This document shows, piece after piece, positions 1-9,517 of a stretch of 64,000 nucleotides of DNA. How positions within the stretch are numbered: position 1 is the first letter of the stretch; each line of letters begins with the position of its first letter. Location of the stretch: NCBI RefSeq assembly GCF_038562635.1, contig NZ_JBCFBO010000001.1:1776643-1840642 (forward strand), given 5' to 3'. A program made the translations under genes and the position numbers. The stretch comes from Methanobacterium sp. GTDB taxonomy: Archaea; Methanobacteriota; Methanobacteria; Methanobacteriales; Methanobacteriaceae. Below the pieces are notes generated by a model. It was not told where the DNA came from and did not search any database. It was given only the letters and a program-made list of their open reading frames with translations.

Positions 1-650
1 TCTTTTTCCCCCACAATACTATCTGTTACTATGTTACTTGCAAGGAAAAACGGGAGGAGGAGAACAAATGGAACTATGAATCCATACATTATTTCCACAA
101 AATAAGAAGTATTTAAGGCCAATTTCGCTATGTTATCCTCATTAATATTTATTTGATTTAAAATCACTGGATTTTCAATTTTCTGGATCATTTCTTTACT
201 TATTCCTGCAGATTGCAGTTTCTTTTCTAATTTAAATTTATTTACAGCATCACTTATTTTTTCAGATACTATTGGGTAAAAAGGATTAGATGTATCTGAT
301 TGAACAAGTATATCCTGTTTTGGAGAAGATGAAACCGTAACTACAGCAATTAATTCTGATCCAAGCAATTTATCAGCTTTACTCATATTTTTGAAATAAA
401 CTACATTCAGTTTTTGGGCACTTAGATCATTTGCAATGGTTGAATTTTTCAAATCTTCAGAAATCCCCACTGTAAGATGGGATGTAACTCCAAACTTATC
501 CAGGAGTCCAGGATCAGTTATAACAGCACTTCCTACCCCCAAACCAAACGCCCCAAGAATTATAAATATCTGAACAAACACAACCATGATGTAAATTCGG
601 TTAGTCAATATATCTTGAGCTTCTTTTTTTGCAAGTGCGATTACCTTCAT
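1..650 (-). CDS. ABC-2 type transporter permease (partial, 3' end outside window)
   Basis: The reading frame runs from an ATG at 650 on the minus strand, 4-5 nt after an AGGAGA ribosome site, to the window edge (about 216 codons visible). It begins MKVIALAKKEAQDILTNR, then one membrane segment, a long extracytoplasmic domain, a second membrane segment and the start of the motif IVGEK. This is the NatB/ABC2_membrane_3 plan. The neighbour at 750-1946 has the same architecture, and the ATPase at 1965-2879 would energise both. They are probably a two-permease export system; the substrate cannot be told. Confidence 0.85.
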   Translation of the reverse strand, partial: MKVIALAKKEAQDILTNRIYIMVVFVQIFIILGAFGLGVGSAVITDPGLLDKFGVTSHLTVGISEDLKNSTIANDLSAQKLNVVYFKNMSKADKLLGSELIAVVTVSSSPKQDILVQSDTSNPFYPIVSEKISDAVNKFKLEKKLQSAGISKEMIQKIENPVILNQININEDNIAKLALNTSYFVEIMYGFIVPFVLLLPFFLASNIVTDSIVGEK

Positions 651-749
651 TTTATCTCCTGTAAATTACAAATGATTAAATTCATATGTAAATCTTTTTA
701 GTTAATTTCCTAAAAGCCCCCTGGCTTAATATGCACATAAAATTTACAT

Positions 750-1946
750 CTAATTCATCTTTGAAATATTCTTAATACCAACTAATTCAAGGGCCAACCT
801 TACTATACCTGGCCTTGGTCCAAACATTATATCATCTCTTTCAAAGAGTTTTATTGTAATCCAATATGATATGGCACTTATAATAAGTATAGAAATGATT
901 GGAATCATTAAATCTGTCATAGAGATGGGATCACCTGAAAACAGGCGCATTACAAGGGTCATTGGAGAGATGTTAGCTGCGGCTGACTTACTTGAGATAT
1001 AAGCAAGGGCTGGGATCACGAGAAATCCAACAATCCCTATATAAATAAAGCTTAATCCAATCCCTGCCTCTTTATAATTCTTAGAATATGCTGCTATGAC
1101 ACTTGTTATCCCCACGATCGGAATAGAGGTTAATATAATCACTAAATAAACTAAAATAGGATTTTTAAGGTCAAAACCTGCCACTAACAGTATAAGAATC
1201 CACAGTGCTACTTGAACAGCTATTACTAAAACTACTGCCAAATTTTTTCCAATTATAATTTCTCCATGGCTCAAAGGCATGGCTATCAATATTTCTCCTG
1301 TTTTCCTCTCCTTTTCACCTACAATACTGTCGATGATCATATTTCCAAAAAGGAAAAGGGGAAGGAAAAGCAGGATTGAAACCATCATTTTTTTAATAAG
1401 CTGTAATGGTAAGGACTCTCCTTTTTTTTCTTCCCTAACATCAGGGTCAATTGTACTTGTGGAAGGAACCAGTGAACTTATCCATTGATTAGAGATAGAA
1501 GAAGAAATAACTTTAACTGTAGAATTTACCTCCTCAGTCACCACACTCCTCTTCGGATCGGCATAATCAACAAACAGATTTAAAGTAATAGGTTGGAAAG
1601 TATCTATTTTACCAATAGAATTTTCAGGAACAATCAACGCAGCTGTGGCCTTACCACTTTTAACCTGGTTTACCGATTCATTACTTCCGAGTGGAGTTAT
1701 ACCAAGAACTTCATGATTCAATTGTTTTTCAAATAAGCCACTTGTATCTGAAACGCCCATTGAAGCAAAATTAGTCAAAGATGGAGATAACGTAACGCCG
1801 TTTTCAGATTCTATATTGCCAATAAACATGTTTAAGAAAACTATCATTAAAACTAAGACAGAAAGCTGCATTAAAAAGATCATCAAAAACTTTCTGCTCG
1901 AGAGGGTATTTTTAAACTCCCATTTAGTTATAGTTGAAAATCTCAT
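750..1946 (-). CDS. ABC-2 type transporter permease
   Basis: 398 residues. One N-terminal membrane segment (about 20-42), a large extracytoplasmic domain (about 45-185), then five or six C-terminal membrane segments. The motif IVGEKERKTGEIL, just after the first C-terminal helix, is a hallmark of the NatB/ABC2_membrane_3 family. The ATG at 1946 follows AGGG with a 7-nt gap. It lies 18 nt downstream of the ATPase gene and upstream of a second, related permease, so the three likely form one operon. The family exports ions, lipids or drugs; the substrate is unknown. Confidence 0.88.
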   Translation of the reverse strand: MRFSTITKWEFKNTLSSRKFLMIFLMQLSVLVLMIVFLNMFIGNIESENGVTLSPSLTNFASMGVSDTSGLFEKQLNHEVLGITPLGSNESVNQVKSGKATAALIVPENSIGKIDTFQPITLNLFVDYADPKRSVVTEEVNSTVKVISSSISNQWISSLVPSTSTIDPDVREEKKGESLPLQLIKKMMVSILLFLPLFLFGNMIIDSIVGEKERKTGEILIAMPLSHGEIIIGKNLAVVLVIAVQVALWILILLVAGFDLKNPILVYLVIILTSIPIVGITSVIAAYSKNYKEAGIGLSFIYIGIVGFLVIPALAYISSKSAAANISPMTLVMRLFSGDPISMTDLMIPIISILIISAISYWITIKLFERDDIMFGPRPGIVRLALELVGIKNISKMN

Positions 1947-1964
1947 GATAAAACCCTGAAATAT

Positions 1965-2879
1965 CTATTTCACAGCATGAATGAATACATCCTCAAGTGA
2001 CGGCTCTTTAGTATTTACAGATGCTACATTATGTCCAATCAAGCTAACTATATCTGAAATGTCTTCTTTAGAATTTAAAGATACTTCCAGATTTTTACCC
2101 TTTAAGTTTACATTTTCTACAGAATTAAAATTAAGAATTTTATCAGTATCTATATCTGCATGGTTAATTTTTATCTGGAGTATAGTTTGACCGTGAATTT
2201 TTGCCTTAAGATAATCAGGAGTGCCCATATCCCTGATTTTACCTCCACTTAAAATCGCGACCCTATCACAGAGAGCATCGGCTTCTTCCATGTAGTGAGT
2301 GCACAAAATTATGGTCTTTTCACCTTTAAGGTCTTCTATAAAACTTCTAATTGAAAGTGCAGTAGCAGGGTCCAGTCCCATTGTAGGTTCATCAAATATA
2401 ATGATTTCTGGATCGTGGATTAAAGCCCTTGCAATACCAATTCTTTGACGTAGCCCCTTTGAAAATGTGTTTATTTTATGTTCTGCGCGATTTTCCATTC
2501 CAACAAGCTCAAGAAGCTCATAAACTCTATCGTTAAGCTTTTCTTTTGGGACCCCATAAAGTTCACCAAAATATCTAAGCAGATCGCGTGCTTTAAACCT
2601 TTCATATAAATTTGGCTCTTCTGGAAGGTACCCTATCATTGATTTAGTTGTAATTGGATCTTCCAGAACATCGTGTCCACCAACAAAAACAGTCCCCATA
2701 TCTGGTTTCAATATACCACATATTATCCGTATTGTAGTGGTCTTTCCAGCTCCATTTGGCCCTATGATCCCTAAAAGCTCTCCTTTCTTAATATTCAGGC
2801 TTAAATTATCTAAAGCCTGTATTTCACCAAAATATTTAGTGAGAGAGTCTATTTTAATCATATCTTCTTTTAAGTCCAA
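1965..2879 (-). CDS. ABC transporter ATP-binding protein (ABC-2 export type)
   Basis: 304 residues. Walker A GPNGAGKTT near residues 40-48, signature SKGLRQR near 140-146, Walker B IIIFDEP near 159-165, switch histidine in CTHYMEEAD. The C-terminal extension of about 80 residues ends EPSLEDVFIHAVK, typical of export ATPases paired with ABC-2 permeases. The start is TTG at 2879: GGGG lies 7 nt before it, whereas the later ATG (residue 7) has only a weak ribosome site. First gene of the export operon; it is preceded by the palindrome mosaic. Confidence 0.92.
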   Translation of the reverse strand: MDLKEDMIKIDSLTKYFGEIQALDNLSLNIKKGELLGIIGPNGAGKTTTIRIICGILKPDMGTVFVGGHDVLEDPITTKSMIGYLPEEPNLYERFKARDLLRYFGELYGVPKEKLNDRVYELLELVGMENRAEHKINTFSKGLRQRIGIARALIHDPEIIIFDEPTMGLDPATALSIRSFIEDLKGEKTIILCTHYMEEADALCDRVAILSGGKIRDMGTPDYLKAKIHGQTILQIKINHADIDTDKILNFNSVENVNLKGKNLEVSLNSKEDISDIVSLIGHNVASVNTKEPSLEDVFIHAVK

Positions 2880-2899
2880 GGTTTAACCCCTTAAAAACT

Positions 2900-3420
2900 G
2901 TTAAAATCCCTTAAAATCTGTGATTTTGGGGATCCTCAAACGCGAAGCATTCAAAAATCTCTGATTTTTGATGCGTCAAAATTCTTATAATTTTGACAGC
3001 GTTTGGGACATGTGAAAACCTTTGGTTTTCACGGTTGCGGAACATTAAAAAATCTCCGATTTTTTATGCAACGAAAAATGCAAAGCATGCAAACACTTCG
3101 TGTTTGCTGTTACAAAATCGTAGATTTTGTAAACATTTTTCTCCTGCTTTGTTCTGCAAACATCGGAAATCTTGATTTCCAAATGTTCGAAAAATCTTTT
3201 TGATTTTCTCAACCTCAAAAAATTTTTTATTTTTTTGGGCCGTCGAACACATGGTGTTCGGGCCCTACAAATCTTTGATTTGTGGCCAAGGAAACATAGT
3301 TTCCTACGGCTTAGAAATCAGAGCAGTCGAAAATTCATAGAATTTTCGTCGCGTCAAAATTTTCAATTTTGACAGATTTCGAAAGGTTCAAAAAATTCAT
3401 AGAATTTTCCTCAACTTTAG
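2900..3420. repeat. Palindrome-mosaic intergenic element, copy 1
   Basis: No gene. About fifteen short near-perfect palindromes follow one another, each with an A-rich left arm, a 3-6 nt loop and a T-rich right arm, joined by short GC-richer linkers. Examples: TCAAAAATCTCTGATTTTTGA, TGAAAACCTTTGGTTTTCA, ACAAAATCGTAGATTTTGT. The unit GCGTCAAAATT/AATTTTGACAG occurs twice here (2973-3000, 3351-3375) and again at 59968-59993. Related mosaics lie at 39480-39665, 59880-60165 and 22660-22745. Function unknown; it looks like a dispersed element rather than a terminator. Confidence 0.75.
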
Positions 3421-3701
3421 CGTTTGAAAGTTAATTCTTAATTTGTACTGTTTAAATATTTAGAGATATTGATTAGATGTGTTATCTAATATTAATAGTT
3501 TATACAAATCTGACAAACAGAAAGCAACTCCTTGTTTAATATTTGATACTATCCAACTTTTTATTGCAATATTTAATCAAATAATAACTTTAAAAGTGGT
3601 AGCACAAAACATTAATAATAAAAAATACTTAAATTATCTTATTGTAAAACACGTTCTTCAAGTGTATTTCTCCTTAATTAGATTTATAAAAACGTGGTAA
3701 A

Positions 3702-4196
3702 ATGGAAAATGAAAATAAATATAAGAAAGCTGCTTTTGCAGCAGGCTGTTTTTGGGGTATTGAAGAAACATTTAGGACTACAAAAGGAGTCATATCTACT
3801 GCGGTAGGTTACATGGGAGGGCATACAGAAAATCCGACCTATGAAAATGTTTGTTCTGGAAGAACTGGCCATGCGGAAACAGTAGAATTGACTTATGATC
3901 CTTCGGTGATCACCTACAATGAATTACTGGATATTTTCTGGAAGATCCATGACCCCACAACGCTTAACAGACAGGGGCCAGATATAGGTGAACAGTACAG
4001 ATCTGTAATTTTCTACTACGACAGCGAACAGGAAAAAGCAGCACGTGCTTCAAAGGAAGAACTTCAACAATCTGGTATGTATAATCGAGATGTTGTAACC
4101 GAAATTGTACCTGCAGATAAATTCAAATTTTACATGGCTGAAGATTACCATCAGCAGTATTTGAAAAAAAGAGGACGCAGCAGCTGCAGATTCTAA
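3702..4196 (+). CDS. msrA: Peptide methionine sulfoxide reductase A
   Basis: 164 residues, full length for MsrA. It reduces the S-epimer of methionine sulfoxide in damaged proteins. The catalytic motif GCFWGIEE is at residues 15-22, with Cys16 as nucleophile. Further family blocks are GYMGG, GRTGHAE and YHQQYLKK; the C-terminal SSCRF supplies a likely resolving cysteine. The ATG follows GTGGT. Single gene between the palindrome mosaic and a convergent TIR-like gene. It fits the several oxidative-stress genes elsewhere in the window. Confidence 0.96.
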   Translation: MENENKYKKAAFAAGCFWGIEETFRTTKGVISTAVGYMGGHTENPTYENVCSGRTGHAETVELTYDPSVITYNELLDIFWKIHDPTTLNRQGPDIGEQYRSVIFYYDSEQEKAARASKEELQQSGMYNRDVVTEIVPADKFKFYMAEDYHQQYLKKRGRSSCRF

Positions 4197-4433
4197 AATA
4201 ATTTGCATATAAAAGATATAATTAATTTTATTTCATTTTTTGTGCCTAAAAACATGTTAATTATTTGACATGATATAATAGAGTAATACAAAATAGTGAT
4301 TTTTGACATAAATTACAAGTGTATTACAAAAATACTATTTAGGAAGAACTTAGATAATTTCCAGACATACATTGCAAGTGTATAACGAATTAATTCAAAA
4401 ATACTGGTTTTCAATAAGTACAGTCCCTACCAC

Positions 4434-4838
4434 TTAAAATTGCTCCAAATAATTTTCTACTATGGCATCAACTATACACGGCGCATTCCATCCTATGATA
4501 TCTGCAGCAGCTTCTTCAAGCTCAGGAGGTACATTTTCCATACCGTAAGGCCTGATGACAATTATGGGCTTTTCTAATTTATTTGAAATGTCTATTTGCT
4601 TCTTTATAATATCTTTATACTTATTGTATAGCCCTGAAAGAATTATTACAACTCCTACAGGCATTATCTGTTCTTGAAGCTCTTCTCCAGTGATCTTATC
4701 TTTTTCAAGTATCCCATAGTTTTTAAACTCAAAATCATGTGCTGCTGCCAATTTCTCAGTAAACGTGTTATATTCTTCCTCATTTTGACCTATATGGCTT
4801 ATAAATATATTATATAATCTTGATTCTGATTCAAACAT
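4434..4838 (-). CDS. TIR-like protein, MTH538/ThsB family
   Basis: 134 residues from the ATG at 4838, which has GGTGG 6 nt upstream (a GTG three codons earlier is possible). Reads YNIFISHIGQNEEEYNTF at the N-terminus, then alternating strands and helices with VVIILSGLYNKYKD and KPIIVIRPYG. This is the flavodoxin-like TIR fold of the MTH538 family, which includes ThsB of Thoeris phage defence. No ThsA-like effector or other defence gene lies beside it, so the role is open. Upstream 4197-4433 is AT-rich without a gene. Confidence 0.7.
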   Translation of the reverse strand: MFESESRLYNIFISHIGQNEEEYNTFTEKLAAAHDFEFKNYGILEKDKITGEELQEQIMPVGVVIILSGLYNKYKDIIKKQIDISNKLEKPIIVIRPYGMENVPPELEEAAADIIGWNAPCIVDAIVENYLEQF

Positions 4839-5025
4839 TTCATCCACCTACAATTTAATGATCATTTAATTATCATTAATAGAAATTATGGATAAAATTG
4901 GTAATTTATTTTTTGATTTAAAAATAGAAATACTTAAAATCTAAAAAGAGGTAAAGGGTTTAAAACGATCTTCACCTCTTAAACCGTAGCTCAGCCCTAA
5001 CGAATCATGGATTTAACTGCATGTA

Positions 5026-5670
5026 TTATACAATTAAATAATTATATCCATAAGCTCTGTAAGGAACTGTTTTCCATTTTCCGTTTTGGTATAGTTGAAC
5101 TGATCTGTGTCTGCTGGAATAACTTGTCGCGTATTGAATTACTCTTGATTTGTAGCCTGCAGCTTTGAATTTATTGTTTAAATATGCACTGTATGCCCAA
5201 CAATCACCTGCATGGTATTTAACTAAGCCAGAAGCAGTACTAACTCCACTTCGGTAGCCGTATCCTGCAGCTGATTTCATAATTGAGTTTAATTTTGGGT
5301 CGCTGAATGTATCTGCTTTACCGCTTGAGGTATAAGATGAACTACTGGAACTTGATGCTGCTTTAACTGTACTGGTTTTGTATTTATAATAATATTTCCA
5401 GGTATACTTCCAAGTGTACTTCCATGTATAGTACCATCTACCGTGGGATTTATACCAATGTTTATACCAGTGTTTGTACCAGTGCTTATACCATACTTTA
5501 ACTTTTACACTGGACGCTGCATTCACTTTCAAAACGTCTGTGTGTTCGTTTAGACCAATTTGAGCATTATCATCCGATGCACTTTGGTCCGATGCCCCCA
5601 CCGCAGAGGGCAAAATGCTTATTGCCATAGCTATTGCTATTAGCAAAGCATACATAGATTGTCGCTTAAT
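5026..5670 (-). CDS. Secreted transglutaminase-like protein with aromatic repeats (non-AUG start)
   Basis: 214 residues if translation starts at ATT 5668-5670, exactly 7 nt after GGAGG (5678-5682). That start gives a complete signal peptide (MKRQSMYALLIAIAM, then AISILPSAVGA); the first ATG (5655) is 22 nt from the ribosome site and loses the basic residues. Next come WYKH units and YTWK units (about 58-98), a serine linker, and a C-terminal domain with GDCWAYS (Cys157) and SRHRSVQ (His188), resembling the Cys/His pair of transglutaminase-like peptidases. It may act on pseudomurein; the substrate is inferred only. A TATA-like tract lies near 5745-5755. Confidence 0.7.
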   Translation of the reverse strand: MKRQSMYALLIAIAMAISILPSAVGASDQSASDDNAQIGLNEHTDVLKVNAASSVKVKVWYKHWYKHWYKHWYKSHGRWYYTWKYTWKYTWKYYYKYKTSTVKAASSSSSSSYTSSGKADTFSDPKLNSIMKSAAGYGYRSGVSTASGLVKYHAGDCWAYSAYLNNKFKAAGYKSRVIQYATSYSSRHRSVQLYQNGKWKTVPYRAYGYNYLIV

Positions 5671-6254
5671 TATACCGCCTCCGTGTCCAAAAGTATTAAT
5701 ACACCTACTTAGTACTTCTTGGACAAAACAATAATCAACTTACAGCATATATAAATGTTTTGGTTTTTTTGTCAAAAAAAAGCCTTTATAGCTCTCTTTT
5801 TTAGATTTAAGACTCTTTTAAAGTGTATTTAAATGTCGAATTACAGATTAACGCGTTTAGTTTGTATTTTTACTAAATTAGCTCTAATTAAACCCCATTT
5901 GAAAAAATTGTCACTAATTGATGCTATTATACATCTAAATTACACGCTCAAATTATGTATAGTATTTACTATCAAGTTCATTCATACATATAATCCTTAT
6001 ACGCATATAAATGTCAAAAATACAATCTACAATATGCTATTTACAGAATTAGCCATTAAATATATGTTATAATAGAAATGATACAAAATTTCATATTTTC
6101 CAGATTAATTGAAAATATTATTATTTAAAATGCCCTTCAAAAGTCGATTTATAGTACAGCCAACCCCATAAAACTATAACTTACATACAATCATATACAT
6201 AACTACTTTTTATACTCAAAATCCATTACAATCAAATTACGGAAGTAGACTGAA
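5671..6254. other. Gene-free AT-rich stretch
   Basis: Holds the promoter of the secreted protein on its left side and the leader of moeA on its right. A 79-codon frame at 5833-6072 has no ribosome site, no family resemblance and biased AT composition, so it is not called. Nothing else recognisable was seen. Confidence 0.6.
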
Positions 6255-7469
6255 ATGTTCATATCTGAATTGATACCAGTTAAGGATGCGCTAAAAATCA
6301 TAGACAACATTGAAATTAAACTTGATATTGAAAGGATTCCTCTTGAAGAAGCATATAATAGAGTCCTTGCAGAAGATATAAAAGCACTTTTAGATTCTCC
6401 CTCCTTTGACCGATCTGCTATGGATGGTTATGCAGTAAAAGCTGAAGATACATTCGGATCCTCTGAAACCAGTCCTGCATATTTAAAAGTTGTAGATAGA
6501 ATAGGTGCTGGCGATACGTCAAAAATAGTTTTAAAGCAGGGTGAAGCTATAAAAATCGCTACTGGGGCACCAATACCAGAAGGTGCAAACGCAGTTGTCA
6601 TGGAAGAGTATACCTACGAAGAAAACAATGATTTGGAAGTTTCAAAAACATTATTTCCAGGGGAAAATGTTGCCCCCTTTGGAGAAGATTTTAAAAAAGG
6701 TGATGAACTCCTAAAATCAGGGGAAATCTTAAGACCTCAAGATATTGGGATAATAACGTCTGCAGGCCATGATACCGTAAATGTATTTAAAAAGCCCAAA
6801 ATAGGTGTGATAACTACTGGAAACGAACTTGTAATGTCTAAATCAGAGATTAAAGGGGCTAAAATTATAAATTCAAATTATTATACACTAAAAGCACTCG
6901 TTGAAAGTACTCTTGCAGTTCCAGAAGTTACCCATTGCGTTGACGATGCACAAAAAGTAAAAGAACAAATTGAAATATTTTTAAAGTCATATGATGCCAT
7001 AATAACCACTGGAGGCACTGCCATAAGTAAAGGAGATGTTGTGGTAGATGTGGTTGATAAAATGGGAGAAGTTTTAATTCATGGAGCAGCTATAAGACCT
7101 GGAAAGCCCTTTGGATTTGGAGTAATAAATGAAACCCCCATATTCATGCTTTCAGGATATCCTGTAGCTTCAATGGTGCAGTTCGATATTTTCACTCGCA
7201 ATTACCTTCTTAAAATGCAGAATATTCATAAAGAGTTCTCAATCATTAAAAAAACAGCATCTAGAAAGATTGCGTCAACACTTGGCAGAACAGATTATGT
7301 TAGAGCAAAAACAGAAGGCAATTTAGTACATCCCCTTAAAATAGATGGATCTGGAATTATAAGATCTATGGTTGAATCCGACTGTTATATCTTGATAGAA
7401 GAAAATGTTGAGGGTATAAACGAAGGCGAAGAATGCGACGTTTTACTTTACCATTCGTTAAAGGTATAA
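6255..7469 (+). CDS. moeA: Molybdopterin molybdenumtransferase MoeA
   Basis: 404 residues, the usual length. MoeA inserts molybdate (or tungstate) into adenylylated molybdopterin, the last step of cofactor synthesis needed for formylmethanofuran dehydrogenase and formate dehydrogenase. Family blocks: FDRSAMDGYAVKAEDT, ATGAPIPEGANAVVMEEY, RPQDIGIITSAGH, VITTGNEL, TTGGTAISKGD and LSGYPVASMVQF. The C-terminal MoeA domain IV is present. No other cofactor genes adjoin it. Confidence 0.95.
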   Translation: MFISELIPVKDALKIIDNIEIKLDIERIPLEEAYNRVLAEDIKALLDSPSFDRSAMDGYAVKAEDTFGSSETSPAYLKVVDRIGAGDTSKIVLKQGEAIKIATGAPIPEGANAVVMEEYTYEENNDLEVSKTLFPGENVAPFGEDFKKGDELLKSGEILRPQDIGIITSAGHDTVNVFKKPKIGVITTGNELVMSKSEIKGAKIINSNYYTLKALVESTLAVPEVTHCVDDAQKVKEQIEIFLKSYDAIITTGGTAISKGDVVVDVVDKMGEVLIHGAAIRPGKPFGFGVINETPIFMLSGYPVASMVQFDIFTRNYLLKMQNIHKEFSIIKKTASRKIASTLGRTDYVRAKTEGNLVHPLKIDGSGIIRSMVESDCYILIEENVEGINEGEECDVLLYHSLKV

Positions 7470-7580
7470 CTAATTAGATTCATAGTTAAATTTTCAAACT
7501 GACAAAATTTATAATTAATATTACGATATAAATAAATATTAACAAATAATAATTTATTATGTGGATTTAAAGGTGATCAT

Positions 7581-8774
7581 GTGGACCCTTATTATGTAAT
7601 AGAACTTTATGCTATAGCATTTGTTGTTATATGGGTTTTAGCCCTTTTATTTAAGGACAAACTAAAAATTGATGTAAGTGGCCCTCTTTTAATGAGGAGA
7701 ACTACTCGACTGAGGGATTTTATTGACTCTATTGCTCAAAAGAGTCCCCGATTCTGGCGATGGAGCATGAATATTGGAATACCCATAGCTGTATTTTTTA
7801 TGTTCCTAATGCTTATTCTACTTGCATATACACTAATAATGGCAATATACGGAATAGTTATTGGTCATGGAGGGGGAGCGGCAGCAGCAGGTGTAGGTGT
7901 TGCAATTCCAGGATTGGCCATTCCAGGATCTTCATTCACCGTACCATTTACATATGGATTAATTGCACTTGTAACTGTCATAGTTTTTCATGAGTTTGCA
8001 CATGGAATCCTGGCAAGGACTGAAGGGATTAAAATCAAATCAATCGGACTACTATTACTTGCCGTTTTACCAGGTGCATTCGTTGAACCTGATGAGGAAG
8101 AAGTTAATAAAGCTTCCCGACCTGCAAAACTCAGGATTTATGCCGCAGGATCTATATCTAACCTTGCTGTGGCAGCTGTTGCCATATTACTTATGAATCT
8201 GCTGGCATTTTCATTTGTTGGTCCTTCTTTCCATCCGCAAGGAGTAGAAGTCCAAAATACAATGCCTAATACTCCTGCTTATGGAGTTTTGCAAAACGGA
8301 ATGGTTATAACTCATGTTAACGGCTACGAAGCGACAAATATAAGCACATTTACGGATATACTAAACACTAAGGTTAAGCCCGGTGAAGAAGTTAATATTA
8401 CGACTAATCAAGGTACGTTTAAACTTAAGGCAATGGCAAACTCTAACAATACAAACCATGCTTATCTAGGAGTAATTGTACAAAATCATTTGACTGTTAA
8501 TCAAGATGTTACCAGTAAATATGGAGATATAATACCATGGTTCCTGTACAGTTTATACTGGTTATTCTACTGGATAGGCTTTTTAAACCTCGGAATTGGA
8601 ACTTTCAACTTGCTTCCTTTAAAACCTCTTGACGGAGGATTAATGTTAGAAGAGCTCTTAAATTATGTAACATCAAGCGAATTAGCAAATAAAATTACAA
8701 AAACTATTTCAATAATTTCACTCGCACTTGTCGTAGGTTTATTTAGCGTGCTTTTCGGGTCATTAATTGTATAA
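7581..8774 (+). CDS. Site-2-type membrane metalloprotease (M50) with PDZ domain
   Basis: 397 residues. Zinc motif HEFAHG at 137-142 inside a membrane helix; the second metal/active motif NLLPLKPLDGG lies near the C-terminus. Membrane segments at about 5-25, 65-95, 125-150, 185-210, and several at the C-terminus. A PDZ-like domain sits between the catalytic halves (about 215-300, MPNTPAYGVLQNGMVITHVNG). Members cut transmembrane substrates in regulated proteolysis. The start is GTG, 7 nt after AAAGG; the overlapping ATG at 7579 hits a stop at once. Confidence 0.92.
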   Translation: MDPYYVIELYAIAFVVIWVLALLFKDKLKIDVSGPLLMRRTTRLRDFIDSIAQKSPRFWRWSMNIGIPIAVFFMFLMLILLAYTLIMAIYGIVIGHGGGAAAAGVGVAIPGLAIPGSSFTVPFTYGLIALVTVIVFHEFAHGILARTEGIKIKSIGLLLLAVLPGAFVEPDEEEVNKASRPAKLRIYAAGSISNLAVAAVAILLMNLLAFSFVGPSFHPQGVEVQNTMPNTPAYGVLQNGMVITHVNGYEATNISTFTDILNTKVKPGEEVNITTNQGTFKLKAMANSNNTNHAYLGVIVQNHLTVNQDVTSKYGDIIPWFLYSLYWLFYWIGFLNLGIGTFNLLPLKPLDGGLMLEELLNYVTSSELANKITKTISIISLALVVGLFSVLFGSLIV

Positions 8775-8813
8775 ATGGCTTTATTAAGCCATAATACTAT
8801 TTTTTTTAATAAA

Positions 8814-9479
8814 TTAATTCTTATCCGTTTTCTCTACCCTACTTATAGCCTTTTCAAATGCCTCTTTATGGAAATTAGCTGCCATCTCCTTTTTACACTC
8901 ATCATCAGTGAACAATCTCATTTTTGGTGCCCTACAAGGATAATGCTGCAATTTAAGGCCTGCTTTAACAGGTAAATCTTTTAAATCCTGCCCTATCATT
9001 TCTTCAGCTACAAAATACGTTGATCCACATGGAGAAGACCTTAAAACTTCTATATCAACAATTTTGTCTCCCTGGCAGTTTACCCTAACAATTGGCCTTC
9101 CAAATTTGGATACAAACTCATCAAATACAGGATTACCATTTTCTTGAAGATCACACATGTTTTCAGGGCATGTAACATTTCCCAATCTTTCAAGCTGATT
9201 TTTAAACCCTTCCCCTCTCCAGGCAGCCACAATTACCCACCCTACATTATCATGGATCATTTCAACAAGGTCAAGAGCAAGATCCGGATGAAGAATATAA
9301 GTTATCAGTATATCTGCACCTTCCAGCCGTTTCAATGCATCCTCAGGAATCTCAATTTCATCCATGAACATGGATACAGGCGGTTCAAGCTCAACAAAAT
9401 CCGCGTCAAATTCTTTACTTATATATTCATATGCACGTTCTCCATACGGACCATCTGTAGCTATTGCAATTTTTAACAT
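8814..9479 (-). CDS. DUF166 family protein
   Basis: 221 residues matching the archaeal DUF166 family, sometimes labelled thymidylate-synthase-like; its function is not settled. Begins MLKIAIATDGPYGERAYEYI. Conserved cysteines occur in CPENMCDLQ, VNCQGD, SSPCGSTYFVAEEM and HYPCRAPKMRLFTDDECKKE. Selenoprotein forms of this family are known in Methanococcales; here all these positions are cysteine codons. It lies 38 nt downstream of the arsR-type gene on the same strand and may be the last gene of that operon. Confidence 0.8.
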   Translation of the reverse strand: MLKIAIATDGPYGERAYEYISKEFDADFVELEPPVSMFMDEIEIPEDALKRLEGADILITYILHPDLALDLVEMIHDNVGWVIVAAWRGEGFKNQLERLGNVTCPENMCDLQENGNPVFDEFVSKFGRPIVRVNCQGDKIVDIEVLRSSPCGSTYFVAEEMIGQDLKDLPVKAGLKLQHYPCRAPKMRLFTDDECKKEMAANFHKEAFEKAISRVEKTDKN

Positions 9480-9517
9480 CTTTTCAATCTCCTAGTTCCC
9501 ATTTACATATATTCAAA

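Noticed and set aside
477..701. 74-residue ORF on plus strand
   Set aside because: Shadow of the ABC permease on the opposite strand.
2993..3372. Overlapping small ORFs in the palindrome mosaic
   Set aside because: They arise on both strands from palindromic sequence, lack ribosome sites and resemble no protein.
5833..6072. 79-residue ORF
   Set aside because: Low-complexity AT-rich frame without ribosome site or family blocks.
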